From the NCBI RefSeq assembly GCF_900091315.1, contig NZ_FLSP01000009.1, positions 62,001 through 126,000 of the forward strand: a stretch of DNA of 64,000 bases, in the 5' to 3' direction. This document shows, piece by piece, positions 1 through 8,655 of this stretch (positions are counted from its first letter, which is position 1; each line of letters opens with the position of its first letter). Position numbers and translations under genes: made by a program. Origin of the DNA: Streptomyces sp. DI166. GTDB taxonomy: Bacteria > Actinomycetota > Actinomycetes > Streptomycetales > Streptomycetaceae. The notes beneath the pieces were generated by a model that did not search any database, was not told the DNA's origin, and saw only the letters and a list, made by a program, of their open reading frames with translations.

Positions 1-31
1 CGACGGCGGGGACGGCGAAGTTCTCGTTCAC
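1..31 (-). CDS. 5' end of an unidentified gene (first ten codons)
   Basis: A GTG codon at 31 lies seven bases downstream of the stop of the small membrane-protein gene, and the frame stays open to the window edge, giving MNENFAVPAV. The position fits a next gene of the same minus-strand operon. In Streptomyces a sodium:solute (cation/acetate) symporter often follows a LytTR regulator and a small membrane protein, but ten residues cannot confirm that. Confidence 0.3.
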   Translation of the reverse strand, partial: MNENFAVPAV

Positions 32-37
32 GGTGGT

Positions 38-406
38 TCAGCGGTCCTGGTCCTCGACGAGGCGGACGAAGTCGCGTTCGTTGCGTTCGGCGCGCCGTAC
101 GTACCAGCGGGCGAGCAGCACGAGGGGGGCGTACAGGCCGAAGCCGAGGACGGCCCACTCCAGGCGCTCGGAGTCGGGGATGGTGGCGAACAGCAGGGGC
201 AGGGGGCCGATGAGCAGGCCGAGGACGGCCACCACGGCGAGTCCGGCGCGCAGTTGGGAGCGCATCAGGGAGCGGACGTAGGTGTGGCCGAGGGTGGTCT
301 GCTCGTCGATCTCGGTGCGCGGGCGGTAGTAGCCGGAGGCGGGCCGGGTGCGCCGGGGCGGCCCGGTGACGACGACGCGGCGCTCCGCGGGGTCCTGGCC
401 GGGCAC
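38..406 (-). CDS. small two-helix membrane protein
   Basis: This 122-residue protein has a polar, arginine-rich N-terminal half (about 1-50). Two hydrophobic segments follow at about 54-75 and 83-102, joined by a short loop, and the tail is charged. The GTG start at 406 begins one base after the stop of the LytTR regulator, so the two are translationally coupled. No enzymatic motif is visible. Small two-helix proteins at this position often accompany solute symporters as accessory subunits, which is an inference from context. I do not recognise a named family. Confidence 0.65.
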   Translation of the reverse strand: MPGQDPAERRVVVTGPPRRTRPASGYYRPRTEIDEQTTLGHTYVRSLMRSQLRAGLAVVAVLGLLIGPLPLLFATIPDSERLEWAVLGFGLYAPLVLLARWYVRRAERNERDFVRLVEDQDR

Positions 407-407
407 G

Positions 408-1160
408 TCAGGGCCTCCTCATCAGCAGTTCCCGCAGTTCGCGGGCGTGCCGTCGGCTGACCTGGAGTTCCTCGGAGCCGACGAGCACGCTCACCGTGCC
501 CGCGTCCAGGCGGAGTTCGCCGATGTGGCGCAGGGCGACCAGGTGGCGGCGGTGGATGCGGACGAAGCCGCGGGAGCGCCAGCGCTCCTCCAGGGTGGAC
601 AGCGGGATGCGGATCAGGTGGCTGCCCCGGTCGGTGTGCAGCCGGGCGTAGTCGCCCTGCGCCTCGACATGGGTGATGTCCTCGACGGGCACGAAACGGG
701 TCACGCCGCCGAGTTCGACGGGGATGTGGTCGGGGTCGGGCTCGCTCACGGGGATCCGCGGACCGGTGCTGCCGATGCGTTCGGCGGCGCGGCGGACGGC
801 TTCCGCCAGGCGTTCCTTGCGGACCGGCTTGAGGACGTAGTCGACGGCCTTGAGGTCGAACGCCTGGACGGCGAAGTCCTCGTGGGCGGTGACGAACACG
901 ACCAGCGGCGGTGTGGCGAACCCGGACAGCAGCCGGGCCAGGTCCAGTCCGTCGAGGCCGGGCATGTTGATGTCCAGGAAGACGACGTCGATCGAGTCCG
1001 GTCCCGAGGGCCCCGACTCCAGCGCCCGGTTGATCCGGCGCAGCGCCTCGGTCGCGTCGCGGGCGCCCTCCGCGCTGCCGATGCGGGGATCGGCGTTCAG
1101 GAGGTACAGCAGTTCCTCCAGCGAGGGGCGTTCGTCGTCGACAGCCAGGGCACGCAGCAT
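408..1160 (-). CDS. LytTR-family two-component response regulator
   Basis: A 250-residue regulator. Residues 1-125 form a receiver domain with the acidic pair D8/D9, the phospho-acceptor D63 (in FLDINMPG) and the conserved lysine in YVLKP. Residues about 150-248 form a LytTR DNA-binding domain (HVEAQGDYARLHT, IHRRHLVAL). The ATG at 1160 places the receiver strand at the N-terminus; the longer upstream reading frame is out-of-gene sequence. No sensor kinase lies beside it inside the window, and a cognate kinase may sit beyond the left edge. It is followed one base later by the small membrane-protein gene. Family-level assignment is firm; the regulon is unknown. Confidence 0.9.
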   Translation of the reverse strand: MLRALAVDDERPSLEELLYLLNADPRIGSAEGARDATEALRRINRALESGPSGPDSIDVVFLDINMPGLDGLDLARLLSGFATPPLVVFVTAHEDFAVQAFDLKAVDYVLKPVRKERLAEAVRRAAERIGSTGPRIPVSEPDPDHIPVELGGVTRFVPVEDITHVEAQGDYARLHTDRGSHLIRIPLSTLEERWRSRGFVRIHRRHLVALRHIGELRLDAGTVSVLVGSEELQVSRRHARELRELLMRRP

Positions 1161-1238
1161 GAACGTGGAGTGTAGGAGTAATTCGTACGCCTGCACACGG
1201 GCCGGACCGAGGCCGTTTCCGCTGGGTAGGGTGCCGCC

Positions 1239-1742
1239 ATGAACAGCAGGACCACCGCGTTCGACGAGCTCGACCGGAAGATCATCACCGCCCTGATGGC
1301 GAACGCCAGGACGAGTTTCGCCGAGATCGGCGCAACGATCGGGCTCTCCGCGACGGCGGTCAAGCGGCGGGTGGACCGGCTGCGGGAGACCGGTGTGATC
1401 ACCGGGTTCACGGCCACCGTGAAGCCGTTGGCGCTGGGCTGGCGCACGGAGGCGTACGTCGAGGTGTACTGCGAGGGCGCGGCGCCGCCCCGGCGGCTGG
1501 CGGAGGTGGTCCGCAACCACCCGGAGATCACCGCGGCGATGACGGTGACGGGCGGCGCGGACGCGCTGCTGCATGTGCGGGCGCGGGACGTGGAGCACTT
1601 CGAGGAGGTGCTGGAACGCATCCGTGCGGAGCCTTTCATCCGCAAGACGATCAGCGTGATGGTGCTCTCCCACCTCATTCCGGAGAGTCCGGAGGCGGGC
1701 GCCAGCCACGCCGCCCCCGACGACGCAGCAGAACTGCGCTGA
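1239..1742 (+). CDS. Lrp/AsnC-family transcriptional regulator
   Basis: This 167-residue protein has an N-terminal helix-turn-helix (about 10-60; TSFAEIGATIGLSATAVKRRV) and a C-terminal RAM/ligand-sensing domain (about 70-150). It lies directly upstream of, and co-oriented with, the DDAH-like and ornithine aminotransferase genes, so it probably senses an amino acid and controls them. Overlapping palindromes at 1765-1785 lie between this gene and its presumed targets. There is no clear Shine-Dalgarno; a TAGGGT -10-like hexamer at 1227 ends seven bases before the ATG, so the transcript may be leaderless. Confidence 0.9.
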   Translation: MNSRTTAFDELDRKIITALMANARTSFAEIGATIGLSATAVKRRVDRLRETGVITGFTATVKPLALGWRTEAYVEVYCEGAAPPRRLAEVVRNHPEITAAMTVTGGADALLHVRARDVEHFEEVLERIRAEPFIRKTISVMVLSHLIPESPEAGASHAAPDDAAELR

Positions 1743-1764
1743 GCTGGCAAACTATGCAGCATTC

Positions 1765-1785
1765 CTGCGTGAACACGCAGTGTTC
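1765..1785. promoter_or_regulatory. overlapping palindromes, candidate Lrp operator
   Basis: Two perfect inverted repeats overlap here: CTGCGTG-AA-CACGCAG (1765-1780) and GAACAC-GCA-GTGTTC (1771-1785). They sit just upstream of a possible promoter (TTGTCG at 1791, TACCTT at 1815, 18-bp spacer) for the amidinohydrolase gene. Symmetry and position fit an operator for the adjacent Lrp regulator; the protein-site match is inferred. Confidence 0.45.
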
Positions 1786-1863
1786 GTTCCTTGTCGGGCT
1801 TCTCCGTCACTTCCTACCTTGGTGTCAACCCAGTCCCACCCCAGGAAGCGGAGGAACCCCTCT

Positions 1864-2676
1864 GTGCCCGAGTCCCGTGTGCCGCGCCGGCGGCGCTACC
1901 TCGTCTGCGAACCCAGACACTTCGCCGTGCAGTACGCGATCAACCCCTGGATGCATCCCGAGGCCCGGGTCGACACCGAGCTGGCCGTGGAGCAGTGGCA
2001 CAAGCTGATCGCCACCTACCGCGCCTGCGGCCACACCGTCGAGACCGTGGAGCCCGTTCCCGGCCTGCCCGACATGGTGTTCGCCGCGAACTGCGCGGTC
2101 ACCATGGAGGGCAAGGTCTTCGGCTCGCTCTTCCACGCACCGGAGCGACGCCCCGAGTCCACGCACTACGAGACCTGGTTCAAGGCGGCCGGGTTCGACG
2201 TCTACCGCCCCGAGTCGGTGTGCGAGGGAGAGGGCGACCTGGTCCCGGCGGGCCGCTGGATCCTGGCCGGTACCGGTTTCCGCACCACCCGCGAGGCGCA
2301 TCGCGAGGTGCAGGAGCACTTCGGTGTGCCGGTGATCGGTCTGACGCTGGTGGACCCGCTCTTCTACCACCTCGACACCGCGCTGTTCGTGCTGGACGAG
2401 GAGAACATCGCCTACTACCCGGAGGCGTTCTCGCCGGGCAGCCGCGAGGTGCTGGGGCGCCTGTACCCGGACGCGGTGATCGCGACCCGCGAGGACGCGA
2501 TGGCCTTCGGCCTGAACTCCGTCTCCGACGGCCTGCACGTCTTCATCGCGCCCGGCGCGACCGCCCTCGCCGAGCAGCTGTCCGAGCGTGGCTACCTTCC
2601 CGTCCCCGTCGACCTGTCCGAGCTGCTCAAGGCAGGCGGCGGCATCAAGTGCTGCACCCAGGAGATCCGGTCATGA
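1864..2676 (+). CDS. ddaH: dimethylarginine dimethylaminohydrolase / amidinotransferase-fold hydrolase
   Basis: This 270-residue protein has the amidinotransferase/DDAH pattern: DMVFAAN at 70-76, the EGEGD segment at 121-125, catalytic His169 in YHLDTALF, and a C-terminal nucleophile cysteine at 263/264 in GGGIKCCT. DDAH enzymes hydrolyse methylated arginines to citrulline and amines; close relatives act on arginine or N-omega-substituted ornithines. The GTG at 1864 is chosen because GGAGGA precedes it by about nine bases; longer upstream frames lack a ribosome site. Its stop overlaps the ATG of the aminotransferase (ATGA), giving tight coupling in arginine/ornithine catabolism. The substrate is not settled by sequence. 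Confidence 0.87.
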   Translation: MPESRVPRRRRYLVCEPRHFAVQYAINPWMHPEARVDTELAVEQWHKLIATYRACGHTVETVEPVPGLPDMVFAANCAVTMEGKVFGSLFHAPERRPESTHYETWFKAAGFDVYRPESVCEGEGDLVPAGRWILAGTGFRTTREAHREVQEHFGVPVIGLTLVDPLFYHLDTALFVLDEENIAYYPEAFSPGSREVLGRLYPDAVIATREDAMAFGLNSVSDGLHVFIAPGATALAEQLSERGYLPVPVDLSELLKAGGGIKCCTQEIRS

Positions 2677-3890
2677 CCGCACCCGCGCACACCCGTTCGT
2701 CCGCCGAGCTGATCCGCGCGGAGGAGCCCGTCCTCGCGCACAACTACCACCCGCTGCCCGTCGTCGTCGCGCGCGCCGAGGGCACCTGGGTGGAGGACGT
2801 CGAGGGCCGCCGCTACCTGGACATGCTGGCGGGCTACTCGGCACTCAACTTCGGCCACCGCCACCCGGGCCTGATCGAGGCCGCCCACCGTCAGCTCGAC
2901 GTGCTCACCCTGACCTCTCGGGCCTTCCACAACGACCGGCTCGCCGAGTTCGCCGAGCGCCTGGCCGCCCTGACCGGCCTGGACATGGTGCTGCCCATGA
3001 ACACCGGCGCCGAGGCCGTGGAGAGCGCCATCAAGGTGGCCCGCAAGTGGGCCTACGAGGTCAAGGGCGTCCCCGCCGACCGGGCGACCATCGTCGTCGC
3101 CGCGGACAACTTCCACGGCCGTACGACGACCATCGTCAGCTTCTCCACGGACGAGACCGCCCGCAGCGGCTTCGGCCCCTTCACCCCGGGCTTCCGGATC
3201 GTCCCGTACAACGACCTGGCCGCGCTGGAGGAGGCCGTCGACGACACCACGGCGGCGGTGCTCATCGAGCCCATCCAGGGCGAGGCGGGCGTGGTCATCC
3301 CGGACGACGGCTACCTGGCCGGGGTACGGGAGCTGACCCGCCGCAAGGGCTGCCTGTTCGTCGCCGACGAGATCCAGTCGGGCCTCGGCCGCACCGGCCG
3401 GACCCTCGCCGTCGAGCACGAGTCGGTCGTGCCCGACATGGTGCTGCTCGGCAAGGCGCTGGGCGGCGGCATCGTGCCGGTGTCCGCGGTGGTGGCCCGG
3501 CGCGAGGTGCTCGGGGTCCTGCGTCCGGGCGAGCACGGCTCCACGTTCGGCGGCAACCCGCTGGCCGCCGCCGTCGGCACGGCCGTGGTGGAGCTGCTGG
3601 AGACCGGCGAGTTCCAGCGCCGGGCGGCCGAACTGGGCGTGGTGCTGCGGGGCGGGCTGACCGACCTGGTCGGCAAGGGCGTCGTCGGCTTCCGGGCGCG
3701 CGGCCTGTGGGCGGGCGTCGACATCGACCCCGCCGTCGGCACCGGCCGGGAGATCAGCGAGCGGCTGATGCGGGAGGGCATCCTCGTCAAGGACACCCAC
3801 GGCTCCACGATCCGGCTGGCGCCGCCGCTGACCATCACGGCCGACGAGCTGACGGGAGCACTGGCCTCGCTGGAGAAGGTGCTGGCCTAG
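2673..3890 (+). CDS. rocD: ornithine aminotransferase (class III PLP aminotransferase)
   Basis: A 405-residue class III aminotransferase. Visible hallmarks are the TGAEAVESAIKVARKW segment (111-126), D232 in ADEIQSGLGRTG contacting the PLP pyridine nitrogen, Schiff-base lysine K261 in LLGKALGGG, and STFGGNPLA. It would move the delta-amino group of ornithine to 2-oxoglutarate, giving glutamate semialdehyde on the route to proline and glutamate. Length and motifs match RocD rather than acetylornithine aminotransferase, and pairing with a DDAH-like gene and an Lrp regulator supports a catabolic role. It starts with an ATGA overlap on the upstream gene. Confidence 0.92.
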   Translation: MTAPAHTRSSAELIRAEEPVLAHNYHPLPVVVARAEGTWVEDVEGRRYLDMLAGYSALNFGHRHPGLIEAAHRQLDVLTLTSRAFHNDRLAEFAERLAALTGLDMVLPMNTGAEAVESAIKVARKWAYEVKGVPADRATIVVAADNFHGRTTTIVSFSTDETARSGFGPFTPGFRIVPYNDLAALEEAVDDTTAAVLIEPIQGEAGVVIPDDGYLAGVRELTRRKGCLFVADEIQSGLGRTGRTLAVEHESVVPDMVLLGKALGGGIVPVSAVVARREVLGVLRPGEHGSTFGGNPLAAAVGTAVVELLETGEFQRRAAELGVVLRGGLTDLVGKGVVGFRARGLWAGVDIDPAVGTGREISERLMREGILVKDTHGSTIRLAPPLTITADELTGALASLEKVLA

Positions 3891-3978
3891 GTCTTCTGTT
3901 CGGACCAGCCCGGCGTCACGCGTGCCCGCGGGTGGCCGACCGACCGTCCTACTGCGAGGGTGAACACTGGGATCAGAG

Positions 3979-4021
3979 GTGGTACACCACTGACGTAGAC
4001 CACTCTCAGCGACTCTCAGCG
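3979..4021 (+). promoter_or_regulatory. palindrome and 10-bp direct repeat upstream of phosphatase gene
   Basis: GTGGT-AC-ACCAC (3979-3990) is a perfect short palindrome. It is followed by ACTCTCAGCG twice in tandem (4002-4011 and 4012-4021), ending just before the GGAGAGG ribosome site of the next gene. This could be a regulator site. No family match is recognised. Confidence 0.35.
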
Positions 4022-4036
4022 ACGGAGAGGTCGGCC

Positions 4037-6484
4037 GTGGGCACACAGGAGGAGCACGCCACAGCACGGCATCGGTTCGACGTGGCCGATGCCGTGCCCG
4101 TGCTGGTCGACGACCAGGGGCTGGTGACCTGCTGGACCAGCGGGGCGCAGCGGCTCCTGGACTACGGCCCGTCCGAGGTGGTGGGCCGTCCGGTGACCGG
4201 GCTGCTCGTGCCCGAGGACGCGGCCCGCCTGCCGGAGCTGGCCGAGCGGTGCCGCCGGGACAACGGCTGGGTGGGGCTGCTGACCGCCCGGCGCTCCGAC
4301 GGCGCCCCGGTGCGGGTGATGACGCGGGTGGTGGCGGCTCAGGAGAAGGACGGTCCGGCGCGCTGGCTGGCACTGCTGTCGGAGATGGGCCGGGCGCCCG
4401 GCTGGAACATGAGCCGGACCGTACTGGAGCAGATGCTGGCCGGGTCGCCGGTCGGTATCGCGATCGTCGACACCGATCTGCGGTTCGTGTGGTCCAACGC
4501 GGCGCTGGAGGAGTTCGGCGGCGGACCGCCCTACCAGCGGCTGGGGCGGCGGCTCGCGGACATCCAGCCGGGACTGGACGCGGCGGCGCTGGAGACGCAG
4601 ATGCGGCGGGTGCTGGAGACCGGCGAGCCGATCGTCGGTTACGAGCACCTGGGCAGCATCCGCTCGGCGCCGCACCGGGAGACGGCGCACATGATGTCGT
4701 TCACCCGGCTGGACGACGACCAGGGCCGGGCGATGGGCGTGTACTACACGGTCGTCGACGTCAGCGAGCGGCACCAGGCCCGGCGACGGCTGGCCCTGCT
4801 GGACCGGGCGGGCCGGCACATCGGGCGCACCCTGGACGTGGCCCACACCGCGCAGGAGCTGGCGGACGTGGCCGTGCCGGGCTTCGCCGACCTGGTCTGG
4901 GTGGACCTGCTGGACTCGGTGCTCAGCGGCGGGGAGCCCCAGCCCGGCCCGCTGAGCGACACCGGGCCGGTGAAGCTGCGCCGCTCCGGGTACCGCTCGG
5001 ACAACGAGGACGAGGCGGTCGGCATAGGCGACGCCGCCACCTATCTGTCCGGTTCGCCGCCGATCCGCTGTCTGACCAGCGGCGACTCCTGGCGTGCCGA
5101 GCACCTCGATCCGCTGGCCCGGGAGTGGGCCGCGGATGTGCTGGGCCGCGAGGCCACGTTCCGGGAGCTGGGGCTGCACAGTGTGATGATCGTGCCGGTC
5201 CGGGCGCGGGGCGTCACCCTGGGCATCACCACGTTCCTCAGGCGCCGTCGCAAGGAGCCGTTCGACGAGGACGATCTGCGGCTCGCCGAGGACCTGGTCT
5301 CGCGGGCCGCGGTCTGCATCGACAACGCCCGCCGCTACACCCGCGAACGGGACGCCGCCCTGCTCCTGCAGCGCAGCCTGCTGCCGCACCGGCTGCCCGA
5401 GCAGGACGCCGTGGAGGTCGCCGCCTGCTACCGGCCCGCCGACGAGCTGACCGGCCTCGGCGGCGACTGGTACGACGTGGTGCCGCTGTCCGGGGCGCGG
5501 GTGGCGCTGGTCGTGGGCGAGGTCCCGGGGCACGGCACGACGGCCGCCGCCGCCATGGGCCGCCTGCGTACGGCCGTACGGACCCTCGCCGCCCTGGATC
5601 TGCGGCCCGAGGAGGTGCTGGCCCACCTCGACGACCTGGTGGGGCGCTCCGCGCGGGACGAGGGCGTGCTGCCGGACATCGAGGGCGCCGACAGTATGCG
5701 GGGCGTGGGCGCGGGCTGCCTGTACGCGGTGTACGACCCGGTGGACGGGCAGTGCACCATGGCCACCGCGGGCAATCCCTCCCCCGCCGTGGTGCTGCCG
5801 GACGGCGAGGTGACCTTCGTCGACCTGCCGCAGGGCCCGCCGCTCGGGGTGGGCGGTCCGCCCTTCGAGTCGGTCGAGATGGCGCTGGCCGAGGGCAGCA
5901 CCCTCGCCATGTACACCGACGGGCTGCTCGCGCGCGGCGACCACTGGGCCACGGACGCGGACCCCGACCGGCTGGTGCCGGCCCTGGAACGCACCGCGCC
6001 CACCCTCGCCCTGCGCTCCCGGGCCGTGGTGGACGCGCTGGTGCCCGTCCGGCCGCACGACGACGTGGTGCTGCTGATGGCGCGCACCCGGCTGCTGGGC
6101 GACGACCAGGTCGCGGACTGGGACCTGCCCAGCGACCCCGCCGTCGTCGCCGACGCCCGCAAGAGCGCCGGCCGCCAGCTCGCCGAGTGGGGTCTGGAGC
6201 CACTGGCCTTCACCACCGAGCTGGTCGTCAGCGAGCTGGTCACCAACGCCATCCGGTACGCGACCGGGCCGATCCGGCTGCGGCTGATCAAGGAACGCTC
6301 ACTGATCTGCGAGGTCCTCGACGGCGGCGCCTCCGCGCCGCACCTGCGCCATCCGCGCGCCACCGACGAGGGCGGGCGGGGCCTGCTGCTGGTCTCCCAG
6401 TTCACCCAGCGCTGGGGGACCCGGTTCGCCCCCGAGGGCAAGGTGATCTGGGCCGAGCAGTCCCTCGCGGATCCCGTGGAGTGA
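4037..6484 (+). CDS. PAS-PAS-GAF-SpoIIE phosphatase-HATPase sensor protein
   Basis: An 815-residue soluble signalling protein. In order: PAS (about 10-115), second PAS (about 125-250, ending in a YYTVVDVSERHQARRRL linker), GAF (about 265-430), PP2C/SpoIIE-type phosphatase (about 445-690; LGGDWYDV, TAGNPSPAV, MYTDGLL) and an anti-sigma-type HATPase (about 700-810; ELVTNAIRY, GGRGLLLV). Such proteins dephosphorylate anti-anti-sigma factors, and the fused kinase-like domain can act in the opposite direction. The GTG at 4037 follows GGAGAGG by seven bases. The long upstream extension of the frame overlaps rocD and is not coding. No membrane segment is seen; ligand and partner are unknown. Confidence 0.9.
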   Translation: MGTQEEHATARHRFDVADAVPVLVDDQGLVTCWTSGAQRLLDYGPSEVVGRPVTGLLVPEDAARLPELAERCRRDNGWVGLLTARRSDGAPVRVMTRVVAAQEKDGPARWLALLSEMGRAPGWNMSRTVLEQMLAGSPVGIAIVDTDLRFVWSNAALEEFGGGPPYQRLGRRLADIQPGLDAAALETQMRRVLETGEPIVGYEHLGSIRSAPHRETAHMMSFTRLDDDQGRAMGVYYTVVDVSERHQARRRLALLDRAGRHIGRTLDVAHTAQELADVAVPGFADLVWVDLLDSVLSGGEPQPGPLSDTGPVKLRRSGYRSDNEDEAVGIGDAATYLSGSPPIRCLTSGDSWRAEHLDPLAREWAADVLGREATFRELGLHSVMIVPVRARGVTLGITTFLRRRRKEPFDEDDLRLAEDLVSRAAVCIDNARRYTRERDAALLLQRSLLPHRLPEQDAVEVAACYRPADELTGLGGDWYDVVPLSGARVALVVGEVPGHGTTAAAAMGRLRTAVRTLAALDLRPEEVLAHLDDLVGRSARDEGVLPDIEGADSMRGVGAGCLYAVYDPVDGQCTMATAGNPSPAVVLPDGEVTFVDLPQGPPLGVGGPPFESVEMALAEGSTLAMYTDGLLARGDHWATDADPDRLVPALERTAPTLALRSRAVVDALVPVRPHDDVVLLMARTRLLGDDQVADWDLPSDPAVVADARKSAGRQLAEWGLEPLAFTTELVVSELVTNAIRYATGPIRLRLIKERSLICEVLDGGASAPHLRHPRATDEGGRGLLLVSQFTQRWGTRFAPEGKVIWAEQSLADPVE

Positions 6485-6552
6485 TCCACCGGCAGCACAT
6501 ATGCCGCGGAACATGAAAAACTGGGGTGAACCAGGTGGTAAGGCGGGCAGCC

Positions 6553-7782
6553 ATGAACGACACGGCGATGGACTACGCGGCGGTCTTCCAGGCCCTGCCC
6601 GGCATGGTGGCGGTGCTGACGCCCGAGCTGATCTACGCGGACGTCAACGAGGAGTTCCTGCACATGACCGGGCGCAGCCGCGAGGACCTGGTCGGCCGGT
6701 ACCTCTTCGAGGCCTTCCCCGACAACCCCAACGACCCCACCGCCACCGGCATGCGCAACCTCGCGGCGTCCCTGCAGCGGGTGGCGGCCACCGGTGAACG
6801 GGACGTGATGGCCCTCCAGCGCTACGACGTGGAGTCGACCGAGCGGCCGGGGCACTGGGAGGAGCGGTACTGGAGCCCGGTCAACGCCCCCGTCCTCGGC
6901 CCGGACGGCACGGTCCAGTTGCTGGTGCACCGGGTCGAGGACGTGACCGAGCTGATCCGGGCGCGCGGCGGCCCGAGCGGTGGCCGGCCGCGGGTGCTGG
7001 AGGCGGAGCTGTACACGCGGGCGCGCGAGCTGCAGGAGCTCAACGACCGGCTCCGCCAGGCGCACGCCCGCGAACGCGAGGTCGCGCTCGCGCTCCAGGA
7101 GTCGATGCTGCCCGCCCGCCCCCAGGTCCGCCATCGGGCCGTGGCGGTGCGCTACCGGCCCGCGGTGGGCGCGCTGAACGTGTGCGGGGACTGGTACGAC
7201 CTGGTCGACCTGGTCGGCGGCCACCGTATCGGGGTCTCCGTCGGGGACGTGGTCGGGCACGGGCTGCCGGCGGCCGGGGTGATGGGCCAGCTGCGCAGCG
7301 CGCTCAGCGCCGCGTCCCGGGTCGCCGAGGGTCCCGCCGAGGCGCTCGATGTGCTGGGCCGGTACGCGCATGTGGTGGAGGGTGCGGAATCGGCCACCGC
7401 GGTCACCACATTCGTCGATCTCGACCGGCGCACCATCGCCTACAGCAGCGCCGGACATCCGCCGCCCGCGCTCCTCCACCCGGACGGGCGGGTGGAGTTC
7501 CTCGACCGCGCCACCGATCCGCCGCTCGACGCCCGCCCCGAACCGCTGCGCCGGCCGCAGGCGCAGACGTCCTACTCCAAGGGCGCCACGCTCGTGCTCT
7601 ACACCGATGGCCTGGTCGAACGCAGGCACGAGGACATCGACTCCGGTCTGGCCCGGCTCGCCAAGTCCCTTGTCGCGCACCGCCAGGACGACCCCGAGAG
7701 CCTCGCGGACGCGGTTCTGCTGGACCTGCTGCCGCCCGGCGGGGCCACCGATGACACGGCCCTTGTGGTGGTGCGTCTCTGA
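6553..7782 (+). CDS. PAS-SpoIIE protein serine phosphatase
   Basis: This 409-residue protein has an N-terminal PAS domain (about 8-130, MVAVLTPELIYADVNEEFL), a charged coiled-coil-like linker (about 150-190, ELQELNDRLRQAHAREREVAL) and a SpoIIE/PP2C phosphatase domain (about 195-409; CGDWYDLV, GDVVGHG, SSAGHPPPALL, YTDGLVERR, TDDTALVVV). It lies 70 bases after the larger phosphatase, so the two may be co-transcribed and act on related anti-anti-sigma proteins. ATG 6553 has AAGGCGG upstream. A GTG at 6526 would add nine residues but lacks a ribosome site. Confidence 0.88.
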   Translation: MNDTAMDYAAVFQALPGMVAVLTPELIYADVNEEFLHMTGRSREDLVGRYLFEAFPDNPNDPTATGMRNLAASLQRVAATGERDVMALQRYDVESTERPGHWEERYWSPVNAPVLGPDGTVQLLVHRVEDVTELIRARGGPSGGRPRVLEAELYTRARELQELNDRLRQAHAREREVALALQESMLPARPQVRHRAVAVRYRPAVGALNVCGDWYDLVDLVGGHRIGVSVGDVVGHGLPAAGVMGQLRSALSAASRVAEGPAEALDVLGRYAHVVEGAESATAVTTFVDLDRRTIAYSSAGHPPPALLHPDGRVEFLDRATDPPLDARPEPLRRPQAQTSYSKGATLVLYTDGLVERRHEDIDSGLARLAKSLVAHRQDDPESLADAVLLDLLPPGGATDDTALVVVRL

Positions 7783-7906
7783 CGGGGCGTGAGGCAGGTG
7801 TCAAGATCGCTGGAAAGGTCCACGCCAGTCGCTGCAGCGGCGGTTACGGGTGCCGTCGCCTGTGCCTACACTGACAGCCCCACAACACGCCGGTTGACCT
7901 GCAAGT

Positions 7907-7918
7907 AGAGGAGCTCCT
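7907..7918 (+). promoter_or_regulatory. ribosome-binding site buried in a palindrome
   Basis: The only good Shine-Dalgarno for the TTG-started acyltransferase, AGAGGAG, lies within the near-perfect palindrome GAGGAGCTCCTC directly before the start codon. The RNA could pair back and hide the ribosome site. This is a sequence observation; control of translation is inferred. Confidence 0.4.
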
Positions 7919-7920
7919 CC

Positions 7921-8646
7921 TTGTTCTACTACCTGCTCAAGTACGTGTTGCTGGGACCTCTGTTGAGGCTGGTGTTCCGCCCCCGCATCGAGGGACTGGA
8001 GAATGTCCCCGCCTCCGGGGCGGCGATCGTGGCGGGCAACCACCTGTCCTTCTCGGACCACTTCCTGATGCCGGCGATCCTCAAGCGCCGGATCACCTTC
8101 CTGGCGAAGGCCGAGTACTTCACCGGCCCCGGCCTCAAGGGGCGGCTGACGGCGTTCTTCTTCCGCAGCGTGGGCCAGATCCCGGTCGACCGCTCGGGCA
8201 AGGAAGCAGGCAAGGCCGCGATCCGCGAGGGCCTCGGCGTCCTGCGCAAGAACGAACTGCTGGGCATCTACCCGGAGGGCACCCGCTCGCACGACGGCCG
8301 CCTGTACAAGGGCAAGGTCGGCGTCGCCGTGATGGCGCTCAAGGCGGGCGTGCCGGTGATCCCCTGCGCGATGATCGGCACCTTCGAGGCCCAGCCGCCG
8401 GGCAAGGTCATCCCCAACATCCACCCCGTGGTGATCCGTTTCGGCAAGCCCCTGGACTTCTCCCGCTACGCCGGCATGGAGAACGAGAAGGCCGTCCTGC
8501 GCGCCGTCACCGACGAGATCATGTACGCCATCCTCACCCTCTCCGAGCAGGAGTACGTCGACCAGTACGCGGCCGTCGTCAAGGCCGAGGAAGCCGCGGC
8601 GGGCGACCAGAAGTCCCGCCGCTTCCCCAGGATGCCGCTGGGCTGA
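7921..8646 (+). CDS. plsC: 1-acyl-sn-glycerol-3-phosphate acyltransferase (PlsC family)
   Basis: A 241-residue lysophospholipid acyltransferase. Block I is NHLSFSD, with the catalytic pair H41 and D46; the EGTRS block (about 117-121) binds the glycerol phosphate, and a VPVIPCAMIG block follows. A hydrophobic N-terminal stretch (2-19) suggests membrane association. The reaction is acyl transfer to lysophosphatidate in phospholipid synthesis. The start is TTG at 7921 because AGAGGAG lies seven bases upstream and no in-frame ATG or GTG precedes block I at a sensible distance. Streptomyces carry several paralogues, so the gene symbol is family-level. Confidence 0.88.
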   Translation: MFYYLLKYVLLGPLLRLVFRPRIEGLENVPASGAAIVAGNHLSFSDHFLMPAILKRRITFLAKAEYFTGPGLKGRLTAFFFRSVGQIPVDRSGKEAGKAAIREGLGVLRKNELLGIYPEGTRSHDGRLYKGKVGVAVMALKAGVPVIPCAMIGTFEAQPPGKVIPNIHPVVIRFGKPLDFSRYAGMENEKAVLRAVTDEIMYAILTLSEQEYVDQYAAVVKAEEAAAGDQKSRRFPRMPLG

Positions 8647-8655
8647 CCCGGTTTC

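Noticed and set aside
408..1709. A 433-residue minus-strand frame extending the LytTR gene upstream
   Set aside because: The extra 183 residues lie antisense to the Lrp gene and lack receiver homology; the receiver begins at ATG 1160.
1791..3890. A single 699-residue frame covering ddaH and rocD
   Set aside because: Only the part from ATG 2673 is aminotransferase; the first portion is out-of-frame ddaH sequence.
4016..6058. Long minus-strand frames (680 and 750 residues) opposite the phosphatase genes
   Set aside because: His/Gly/Arg-rich shadow frames of high-GC genes with no domain; the plus strand encodes recognisable PAS, GAF and PP2C domains.
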